Shown here in pieces: positions 5,662 to 10,442 of a DNA stretch of 10,442 nucleotides. Origin of the DNA: JAJXYP01 sp035541855 (GTDB taxonomy: Bacteria > Patescibacteriota > Minisyncoccia > UBA6257 > 2-01-FULL-56-20); the NCBI GenBank assembly GCA_035541855.1, contig DATKMM010000027.1, positions 1-10,442 on the forward strand, given 5' to 3'. The notes beneath the pieces were generated by a model that saw only the letters and a program-made list of their open reading frames with translations, did not search any database and was not told the DNA's origin. Position 1 is the stretch's first letter, and each line of letters opens with the position of its first letter. A program made the translations under genes and the position numbers.

Positions 5662-6891
5662 CTACGGCGTGAAGTATTTTAAGATCCCTTTAATATCGAA
5701 CTTCCGGCCCTGCTGCTGCGTGCTCCAACCCTCGCCATCCATGCCCCACAGGACGAGGCCGAGCGCGCCGACGAACTCCGGGTCTTCAAGGAACTCCTTG
5801 AACGCGCCTCCTTCGGCCGCCCACTCGCCCGCGATCGCGCAGCCGACCTGGGTCGAAAGCTTCATTTCCTGTTTCACGAGATCGGTGAGGCCGGGCAGTT
5901 TCGCGCCGCCGCCGACGAGGACCGCCCCGCCCGGGAGAGCGCCGTATTTTTGCACCAGCTTCAGCTCGTTGTTCACCAGGTCGAAGATCTCCTCGAGGCG
6001 CGACTCGATGATCTCCGCGATAAAACGGCGCGGCACGGTCGCCTTCGCTTCGGGCGAGAACTTTTTGAGCTCGACCTGTTCCTTCTGCCCGACATCTTTC
6101 GCGAGCGCGTAGCCGTAGTGGAGCTTCACCGCTTCCGCCGCATCCACGGATATCTTCAGGCCGACCGCGAGGTCGTTCGAGATATTCCCGGCGCCGACGG
6201 GAAACTTCGCCGTCGCGACCAGCTTGTTTTCCTCGTAGACCGAAACGCCGGTCGTGCCGAAGCCGATATCCACGATCGCCGCGCCGAGGTCGCGCTGGCG
6301 CTTCGAGAGCGCGGCGCGGGCAGCGACGAGCGGGCCGAAGACCAGGCCACCGATCTCCCCGCCGGCCAGTTCGACGGCATGGATCAACGTCTTCACGTGC
6401 GGCGAGAAAGCGTCGATGATCAGGCTCTGCACCTCGAGCCGGCTGCCGGAAAGCCCCAGCGGATCGGCGATATCCCCCACCCCGTCAACCACGTACTCCT
6501 TGGTCAACGTGTGGATAATCGTGCGGTTCTGCGGCAGGTTCACGGCCTGGCTCGCCCGCACGGCGCGGTCGATATCGTCCTGGTAGATCTCGGCGTCCGC
6601 GCGGGAAACGGCGACGATGCCGCGCGAAGATTGCATTTTGACCTGCGGCGTGCCGATGCTCGCGTAGATCCGTTTGACGGCGGACTTCGATATTTTCTTC
6701 GCATCCGAAAGCGCCCGGTTGATGGCCTGCGAGACCTCGGATATCTCGGCGATAGCCCCTTTCCGCATGCCCCCGCAGGGTTCTTCGGAAACGTGGAGCA
6801 GGGCGGGACGGTTCCCGCGCCATTCGGCGACGGCAATCTTGATGGACGAGGTGCCGATATCGAGTCCCGTGATGTATTCTCCAGGCTTCAT
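5662..6891 (-). CDS. ftsA: Cell division protein FtsA
   Basis: 409 aa from ATG 6889-6891. An actin-like ATPase: the phosphate-1 loop GLDIGTSSIKIAV (9-21), the phosphate-2 region DIGFGTTGVSVY (208-219), and the adenosine motif VLVGGGAKLPGL (324-335). The SHS2/1C region typical of FtsA (RIYASIGTPQVKMQSSRGIV, 74-93) distinguishes it from MreB and DnaK. The C-terminus FDIKGILKYFTP (398-409) looks like a short amphipathic membrane-targeting helix. FtsA tethers FtsZ filaments to the membrane. The open frame extends 24 codons upstream, but that stretch crosses a perfect TATAAT box and a hairpin region, and MKPGEYITGLDIG fits family starts, so the shorter form is preferred. It is directly upstream of ftsZ; no ftsQ or mur genes are adjacent. 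Confidence 0.96.
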   Translation of the reverse strand: MKPGEYITGLDIGTSSIKIAVAEWRGNRPALLHVSEEPCGGMRKGAIAEISEVSQAINRALSDAKKISKSAVKRIYASIGTPQVKMQSSRGIVAVSRADAEIYQDDIDRAVRASQAVNLPQNRTIIHTLTKEYVVDGVGDIADPLGLSGSRLEVQSLIIDAFSPHVKTLIHAVELAGGEIGGLVFGPLVAARAALSKRQRDLGAAIVDIGFGTTGVSVYEENKLVATAKFPVGAGNISNDLAVGLKISVDAAEAVKLHYGYALAKDVGQKEQVELKKFSPEAKATVPRRFIAEIIESRLEEIFDLVNNELKLVQKYGALPGGAVLVGGGAKLPGLTDLVKQEMKLSTQVGCAIAGEWAAEGGAFKEFLEDPEFVGALGLVLWGMDGEGWSTQQQGRKFDIKGILKYFTP

Positions 6892-6898
6892 TACCTCA

Positions 6899-6904
6899 AT
6901 TATA
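6899..6904 (-). promoter_or_regulatory. ftsA -10 box (TATAAT) immediately before the start codon
   Basis: A perfect TATAAT on the minus strand ends 7 nt before the ftsA ATG. Transcription would start at or next to the ATG, leaving essentially no leader. The intervening TGAGGTA contains GAGG only 2 nt from the ATG, too close to act as a normal Shine-Dalgarno. No convincing -35 is visible at 16-18 nt (TGTCCT at 17), so the promoter may depend on an activator or on upstream structure. Confidence 0.55.
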
Positions 6905-6935
6905 TGAAGAAAGGATGAAAAAGGACAGTGAATAA

Positions 6936-7026
6936 CCGGCCCGCCTTCCCTCCGCCGGGACACCCTCGCGCACGCTCGCCCCGTTCCTGCGACGGGGCTC
7001 GCTGGTAGTACTCGGCGGTTCGCCGA
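6936..7026 (-). other. GC-rich multi-hairpin intergenic element (possible repeat or RNA)
   Basis: The 214-bp gap between ftsA and ybeY holds three consecutive GC-rich hairpins. TCGGCG/CGCCGA (7012-7017 with 7021-7026) has a 3-nt loop. GCCCCGT/ACGGGGC (6978-6984 with 6992-6998) has a 7-nt loop. CCGGC/GCCGG (6936-6940 with 6954-6958) has a 13-nt loop. The second is flanked by GCGAG motifs on the minus strand. None is followed by a T-run on either strand, so they are not standard intrinsic terminators. The stretch is far GC-richer than the AT-rich DNA on both sides. It could be a dispersed REP-like element, a structured 3' UTR of the rpsU-yqeY-ybeY mRNA, or a small RNA. Confidence 0.45.
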
Positions 7027-7105
7027 CCGACGCTCCGCTTTTCATCTTAAATCTCTCATCCTCCCAACGCTTATCAGTTTCTTCAAAACCGATATTAAAC
7101 CAGAC

Positions 7106-7465
7106 TCACAGTTTTTTTAGAATTCCCCGTTCCAGCGCCTCCATCTTTTTGGCATCGGATGTCTTAATATGGTCGTAGCCGAGGAGGTGGAGAATGCCGT
7201 GCACGAGGAGCGGCGCGGCGCGTTCGGGCGACCGGCGCAGGATGTCCTTGTTCAGATAGATCTCGCCGAGATAGCGCCGCTTGGTTTCCGGATGGGGAAA
7301 GTGGCGCGGTTCGGGGAACGAAAGCACGTTCGGTTCGGTCCGTTTTTTGAAAAACCGCGCCTTGAGCGCCTTGATCTCCGCATGCGGCAATAAAAAAACA
7401 TCGAGCGCCGCGCCGCGCTCGTTCAAAAGCACCAATATTCTTTTCGCGAGAAGCTCCGGCTTCAT
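7106..7465 (-). CDS. ybeY: Endoribonuclease YbeY, rRNA maturation factor
   Basis: A 119-aa YbeY/UPF0054 protein. The zinc motif HGILHLLGYDH (89-99) supplies the three histidines H89, H93 and H99. Upstream are the family segments NVLSFPE (46-52) and YLGEIYLN (65-72). YbeY is a single-strand-specific metal-dependent RNase needed for 16S rRNA 3'-end maturation and ribosome quality control. It is shorter than the roughly 155-aa E. coli protein, mainly through a shorter N-terminus, but the catalytic core is complete. Its ATG overlaps the yqeY stop (ATGA), so it is probably translated by coupling as the last gene of rpsU-yqeY-ybeY. That grouping with S21 agrees with a ribosomal role. Confidence 0.96.
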   Translation of the reverse strand: MKPELLAKRILVLLNERGAALDVFLLPHAEIKALKARFFKKRTEPNVLSFPEPRHFPHPETKRRYLGEIYLNKDILRRSPERAAPLLVHGILHLLGYDHIKTSDAKKMEALERGILKKL

Positions 7466-7908
7466 CCAAGCTTTTCCCTGATGACCTCGCCCACCGCGCG
7501 CCCGTCCGCGCGCCCCTTCACCGCTTTCATGGCTTCGCGCATCGCGGCATTGAAATCCTTCGCGCCGGCCGCGATCACGCCGTCCACGATCTTCCCGATC
7601 TCCGCGCGGGTCAGTTCCTTCGGCAAATACGCCGAAATGATCGCGAGGTCGGCTTCCTCTTTCGCGACCAGGTCATCGCGCTTCCCCTGCCGGAAAAGTT
7701 CGATGGATTCCCGCCGGCGCTTCACGTCTTTCTGCAAGACCGAAATAAGTTCTTCGTCGGTGATCGCGGCGCCCGGCTGTTTCGCCTGTTTATCTTTTTG
7801 AAAACTATTGATCCCGGCAAGCGCGAACCGCAGGGCGTCCACGCGCGGCTGGTCGCCCGCCTTCATGGCGGTCTTCAGGTCGGCGGTCAGCTGTTCGTAA
7901 AGTGACAT
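7462..7908 (-). CDS. yqeY: GatB/YqeY domain-containing protein
   Basis: A 148-aa stand-alone YqeY protein. It begins MSLYEQLTADLKTAMKAGD, then RVDALRFALAGINSF (22-36), and continues with the conserved helical core ITDEELISVLQKDVKRRRESIELF. YLPKELTRAEI lies around 94-104 and the protein ends KGRADGRAVGEVIREKLG. The C-terminal half resembles the tail domain of GatB, which contacts tRNA in amidotransferases, and a tRNA-related role is often presumed. The exact function is not established. It starts 9 nt after rpsU without a visible Shine-Dalgarno, in the rpsU-yqeY order common in bacteria, and overlaps ybeY by 4 bp. Confidence 0.95.
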   Translation of the reverse strand: MSLYEQLTADLKTAMKAGDQPRVDALRFALAGINSFQKDKQAKQPGAAITDEELISVLQKDVKRRRESIELFRQGKRDDLVAKEEADLAIISAYLPKELTRAEIGKIVDGVIAAGAKDFNAAMREAMKAVKGRADGRAVGEVIREKLG

Positions 7909-7917
7909 TAAAAAAAC

Positions 7918-8133
7918 TTAAAGCAGGCCGAGCTTCTTCATGCGGTCAACCTCGGCTTTTTTCGCTTCGCGGTGGATGGCGGAAGCGCGGCGCTTGATGC
8001 GGCTCACGGAACGCGCATAGAACTTCCGGCTGCGCACCTCTTTTAGTATGCCGCTGCGCTTCACCTTGCGGGTAAAGTTGTAGAGGATCGCATTGCCCGG
8101 CTCCCCTTCCCGTTTTCGTGCTTCGATTGCCAT
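7918..8133 (-). CDS. rpsU: 30S ribosomal protein S21
   Basis: A 71-aa, strongly basic, helical protein. LYNFTRKVKRSGILKEVRSR (17-36) followed by KFYARSVSRIKRRASAIHRE matches the S21 pattern (central 'F.R.v..sGil.E.r.R' then a 'kP..r.rr...a' tail). S21 sits on the 30S platform near the anti-Shine-Dalgarno helix and helps initiation. It heads the rpsU-yqeY-ybeY cluster. The start context AACTCTGAACC-ATG has no Shine-Dalgarno, and a -10-like TATAGT lies 12 nt upstream. The strong terminator of the preceding gene lies at 8175-8207, so rpsU is likely transcribed independently. Confidence 0.93.
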   Translation of the reverse strand: MAIEARKREGEPGNAILYNFTRKVKRSGILKEVRSRKFYARSVSRIKRRASAIHREAKKAEVDRMKKLGLL

Positions 8134-8145
8134 GGTTCAGAGTTT

Positions 8146-8151
8146 ACTATA
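8146..8151 (-). promoter_or_regulatory. Candidate -10 box of rpsU (TATAGT)
   Basis: TATAGT (5 of 6 consensus) on the minus strand ends 12 nt before the rpsU ATG, giving a predicted leader of about 4-6 nt. No good -35 is visible at 16-18 nt. Its position just after a strong terminator of the previous gene supports a promoter in this gap. Confidence 0.4.
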
Positions 8152-8174
8152 AAGGCCGCTTGAATGCAAATCCT

Positions 8175-8207
8175 AAAAAAAAGCGCGCGATCTACCGGAT
8201 CGCGCGC
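8175..8207 (-). terminator. Strong intrinsic terminator after the 123-aa gene
   Basis: A perfect 10-bp stem, GCGCGCGATC (8183-8192) with GATCGCGCGC (8198-8207), has a 5-nt loop and is followed on the minus strand by eight T (complement of 8175-8182). It starts 14 bp past the stop of the 123-aa ORF and ends transcription before rpsU. This is the clearest Rho-independent terminator in the window. Confidence 0.92.
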
Positions 8208-8221
8208 CACCGCCGCGCCGC

Positions 8222-8593
8222 TCACATCTTGTCGATGCCGCGCCGCTGGCGGCTGAGCCGCTGCTTGACCTCTTCAAGCACCTCGCGGTTTACCTCGGCC
8301 GCAGCCCTGGCGTCCAGCCCCAATACTTCATTTTTCAGCACCGGGAGGATCATCTCCCGCAATATCTGAACCCACGGATTTTCCGGCATGAAATCCATGA
8401 GAGCCCGGGCGTTGATCTCGCCCGTTTTTTCCCGCAAAAACCTTTTGGCTTCCATGAATTCATCGAATCCCCGCTGGACGGCCGCCAGTTCCGCTTCGGA
8501 ACGTCCGAGACCGGACGCTATCTTGAGATATTCTCCCAAGATAAAAAGCTCGACATCCTCCGCGAAATTATACAACTCATCTCTTTCCTCCAT
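8222..8593 (-). CDS. Hypothetical helical protein, 123 aa
   Basis: I do not recognise this protein. It is 123 aa, rich in Glu, Arg, Leu and Ala, with almost no predicted strand. It has an acidic N-terminal helix (MEERDELYNFAEDVELFILGEY), a middle segment with MDFMPENPWVQILREMILPVL (66-86) and a basic C-terminal helix (EEVKQRLSRQRRGIDKM). No signal peptide, membrane span or Cys is visible. Expression signals argue that it is real: GGAGG 4 nt before the ATG is the strongest ribosome site in the window, a -35-like TTGACC lies upstream, and a textbook terminator follows. It lies 45 bp after the cysteine desulfurase stop and is probably a single-gene unit. Function unknown; a small adaptor or regulatory protein is only a guess. 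Confidence 0.82.
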   Translation of the reverse strand: MEERDELYNFAEDVELFILGEYLKIASGLGRSEAELAAVQRGFDEFMEAKRFLREKTGEINARALMDFMPENPWVQILREMILPVLKNEVLGLDARAAAEVNREVLEEVKQRLSRQRRGIDKM

Positions 8594-8624
8594 CTTTCCT
8601 CCGGCCCGCGAATGGGCTGCCGAA

Positions 8625-8653
8625 AACGTAACACGATATTACGCATCGGTCAA
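8625..8653 (-). promoter_or_regulatory. Candidate promoter of the 123-aa hypothetical gene
   Basis: On the minus strand TTGACC (complement of 8648-8653, 5 of 6 to the -35 consensus) is followed after exactly 17 nt by TACGTT (complement of 8625-8630, only 3 of 6 to the -10). The -35 overlaps the end of the cysteine desulfurase gene. The good -35 and spacing are offset by a poor -10. Confidence 0.35.
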
Positions 8654-9820
8654 GCAGCGACGCGCGGTGCCGAGGGCGGCGACGATATCGGCCTTCGTCG
8701 TCGGGCGGCCCAGACTGAACCGGATGCTCGCCTTGGCGCGCTCCTTGGAATAGCCGAGCGCCTCGATAACATAGGACGGCTCCATGGCGCGCGAACGGCA
8801 GGCGGAGCCGGACGACACCGCGAGGCCGGCGAGGTCGAACTTGGTAAGAAGATCCTGCGCGGCGCGCCCGGGGAAATAAACGTTCAGGATATTTGGCAGA
8901 CCATTCCCCGCTTCCAGCTTCCCGTTCATTTCCGCTTTCGGATATATTTTTTTAATGCCATGCCACAACTGGTCACGGAGCGCGCCGATGCGCTTCGTTT
9001 CTTTCGCCCGCGCCGCCGCCGCGAGCTCGACGGCTTTCGCGAACCCGACGATGGCCGGGACGTTTTCCGTGCCGGAACGCAAGCCGAACTCCTGGCCGCC
9101 GCCGGAGAGGATGGGTTTTAAACGGCTGATGTTCGCCTTCCGGTCACGGACATACAGCGCGCCAACTCCTTTCGGCCCGTAGATCTTGTGCGATGAAATG
9201 GTCATGAGATCCACATCGAGCTCGCTGGCGTCGCACGATAAAAACTGGAACGCCTGCGCGGCGTCGGTATGAAGCAGCGGATATTTTCCCGGGTTCTTTT
9301 CCCTGAACGTTTTGACCAGTTCCGCGATCTCCGCGATCGGCTGGACCGAGCCGACCTCGTTGTTCGCGTACATGATGGAAACCAGGATGGTCGGCTCGCT
9401 GAGCGCCGCTTTCAGTCTCGCGAGGTCGACGATGCCGCGCTTATCGACCGGCGCATAGACAACCTCGACGCCGTCGCGTTCCAGGTCGCGCGCGGTATCG
9501 AGAACCGATTCGTGTTCGACGGATGAAACGACCATGCGGGGATGCCTTATCCCGGCGGCGATGGCGCCGCGGACGGCGCCGCGCAGCGCGAGGTTGTTCG
9601 CTTCCGTCGCGCTGCCAGTGAAGACCACTTCCCGGAATCCGGCGGCGATGGCCTTCGCGACCGCTTCGCGCGAGCGGTCGACCGCCGCGATCGCTTCCTG
9701 GCCGAATGCGTGGAGCGAGCCGGGATTACCGGATTTCGCGGCGAAGTACGGCGCCATCGCGTTCAGAACCCGCCGGTCCACCGGCGTCGTCGCGGCATAG
9801 TCCAAATATATCCGCTTCAT
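8639..9820 (-). CDS. Cysteine desulfurase, IscS/NifS family
   Basis: A 393-aa PLP-dependent class V aminotransferase-fold enzyme that converts cysteine to alanine and hands the sulfur to Fe-S or tRNA-thiolation acceptors. Visible features are the N-terminus IYLDYAATTPVD (4-15), GSATEANNLAL (69-79), the PLP-stacking His in VEHES (101-105), HTDAAQAF (184-191, with D186 contacting the PLP ring nitrogen), the PLP lysine K212 in SSHKIYGPKG (209-218), RSGTEN (248-253), and catalytic C341 in SSGSACRSRAMEPSYV (336-351), the loop of IscS/NifS-type enzymes. No IscU, IscR or MnmA gene is adjacent, so IscS, NifS and a tRNA-dedicated role cannot be separated. The ATG overlaps the upstream exonuclease stop by 4 bp (ATGA), with no Shine-Dalgarno, implying coupled translation. 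Confidence 0.96.
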   Translation of the reverse strand: MKRIYLDYAATTPVDRRVLNAMAPYFAAKSGNPGSLHAFGQEAIAAVDRSREAVAKAIAAGFREVVFTGSATEANNLALRGAVRGAIAAGIRHPRMVVSSVEHESVLDTARDLERDGVEVVYAPVDKRGIVDLARLKAALSEPTILVSIMYANNEVGSVQPIAEIAELVKTFREKNPGKYPLLHTDAAQAFQFLSCDASELDVDLMTISSHKIYGPKGVGALYVRDRKANISRLKPILSGGGQEFGLRSGTENVPAIVGFAKAVELAAAARAKETKRIGALRDQLWHGIKKIYPKAEMNGKLEAGNGLPNILNVYFPGRAAQDLLTKFDLAGLAVSSGSACRSRAMEPSYVIEALGYSKERAKASIRFSLGRPTTKADIVAALGTARRCLTDA

Positions 9821-10392
9821 AAAAGCGGCGCCGGCGCGGACCGGGCGAACTCGACCTTCACGATCTCGCCGGTCGCCTTATCCGGCATCAGTAGGAAGTG
9901 CTGCTTCCGCGAAAGGTCGTACAGCTCCTTCGTGAGCTTCACGTCGTTCAGGCAATATTCCTTCAGCTCATCCATTTTGCCGTCGCGGTACAAGGCGATC
10001 GCCTCGGAACCATGGTGGTCCTTTTTTACGCCGAGATTGAGCTCGGAAAGACGGCTCAAGCTCACGCGCTGGCGCGCGGCGAGCTCGATCTCGTCGAGCA
10101 GGTCCACGCGTTCCATGTTCCACAGGTTCGGCGCGCCGTGGCCGTATTTTTGGAAATAGTGGTTGAGCACCGGGACGTCGTAGCGGTTCATGCTGAAGCC
10201 GACAATGCGCCTGGCTCCGGCAAAAAGCCCGGCGAGCGGCTTCATCTCCCGCTCCTCGAAGATGAAATATTTGTCCTGCGCGTACGAATACACGCCGACC
10301 ACGGAAATTTTGAGCGCGTTAAAATTATCCCATCCCACGCCCGGGTCGGTGAAGAAATTCTGCGTTTCAATGTCGAAAACCAAGGTGTCCAT
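9817..10392 (-). CDS. DEDDy-type 3'-5' exonuclease, RNase H-like fold
   Basis: A 191-aa exonuclease-like protein. Motif Exo I is VFDIET (5-10, D7 and E9). Exo II is GFSMNRYDVPVL (65-76, D72). Exo III is YCLNDVKLTKEL (146-157), where Y146 and D150 form the Yx3D signature of DEDDy nucleases. Together these give the four acidic metal ligands of two-metal-ion catalysis. The size and motifs resemble the YprB/RNase_H_2 group of small predicted exonucleases rather than a full DNA polymerase proofreading domain. DNA or RNA preference cannot be told. ATG 10390-10392 is preferred because MDTLVFDIET places Exo I at the usual N-terminus; no Shine-Dalgarno or convincing promoter is seen in the 50 bp upstream. 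Translationally coupled to the cysteine desulfurase. Confidence 0.88.
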   Translation of the reverse strand: MDTLVFDIETQNFFTDPGVGWDNFNALKISVVGVYSYAQDKYFIFEEREMKPLAGLFAGARRIVGFSMNRYDVPVLNHYFQKYGHGAPNLWNMERVDLLDEIELAARQRVSLSRLSELNLGVKKDHHGSEAIALYRDGKMDELKEYCLNDVKLTKELYDLSRKQHFLLMPDKATGEIVKVEFARSAPAPLL

Positions 10393-10442
10393 ATGAATAC
10401 TGGAAGCACGTGTGAGAGTGCGGCGTGACGGGCATTAAACTT

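Noticed and set aside
3349..5682. A 777-codon open frame on the plus strand opposite ssb, rpsF and ftsZ
   Set aside because: It is an antisense shadow of GC-rich coding DNA. The translation is Arg/Ala/Asp-rich low-complexity sequence with no recognisable domain, while the minus strand encodes three unmistakable proteins over the same stretch.
5950..6918. A 322-codon plus-strand frame opposite ftsA
   Set aside because: Antisense shadow of ftsA; Arg/Asp-rich with no domain, and the minus-strand frame carries all FtsA motifs.
6896..7045. A 49-aa minus-strand ORF beginning MKSGASVGEPPSTTSEP
   Set aside because: It runs through the hairpin element, lacks a ribosome site, has biased low-complexity composition, and its stop abuts the ftsA -10 box. 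Better explained as a chance ORF in structured GC-rich DNA.
9542..10159. Plus-strand frames opposite the cysteine desulfurase and exonuclease
   Set aside because: Shadows of two well-supported minus-strand genes; no family resemblance.
1..10442. CRISPR arrays, tRNA or rRNA genes, insertion sequences or prophage genes
   Set aside because: No regularly spaced repeats, no tRNA-like cloverleaf with TTCGA arm, no transposase or integrase motifs, and no terminal inverted repeats were seen by eye on either strand.

Overview
The window is about 10.4 kb of GC-rich, gene-dense bacterial chromosome. Almost everything in it is core housekeeping: division, ribosomal proteins, ssDNA binding, Fe-S/tRNA sulfur supply and nucleotide metabolism. 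One AT-richer Fic gene looks like an accessory insertion. Compact genes, 4-bp ATGA start/stop overlaps, mostly absent Shine-Dalgarno sites, a stand-alone cysteine desulfurase and ftsA-ftsZ without an adjacent ftsQ or mur cluster suggest a streamlined genome, most likely a Patescibacteria (CPR) lineage. That assignment is inference. TGA is used as a stop (for example at 1620-1622), so the code looks standard and not the UGA=Gly code of Gracilibacteria/SR1.

Layout. Plus strand, 1-1622: the 3' part of a CMP-kinase-like gene overlaps by 4 bp a COG1078-type HD phosphohydrolase. Minus strand, reading right to left from 10392: a DEDDy exonuclease overlaps by 4 bp an IscS/NifS cysteine desulfurase. 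Next is an orphan 123-aa helical protein with its own promoter-like site, strong RBS and textbook terminator. Then come rpsU-yqeY-ybeY, a 214-bp gap rich in hairpins, ftsA-ftsZ, rpsF-ssb-rplK, tandem hairpins, and a Fic protein that converges on and overlaps the HD gene. No gene-free stretch reaches 300 bp.

How the genes work together. FtsA and FtsZ form the membrane-anchored division ring. S6, S21, L11 and YbeY (rRNA maturation) serve the ribosome. SSB is embedded between S6 and L11. In the classical bacterial operon rpsR follows ssb; here rplK does. The two plus-strand genes plausibly act in opposite directions on nucleotide pools. The Fic protein carries its own inhibitory helix motif and a C-terminal DNA-binding-like domain, and an inverted repeat surrounds its candidate -10 box, so autoregulation is possible.

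I did not find a convincing new multi-gene system. The most interesting signals are very short or absent leaders predicted for rpsF and ftsA, the structured GC-rich element upstream of ftsA, the Fic gene with its operator-like repeat, and the orphan 123-aa gene.
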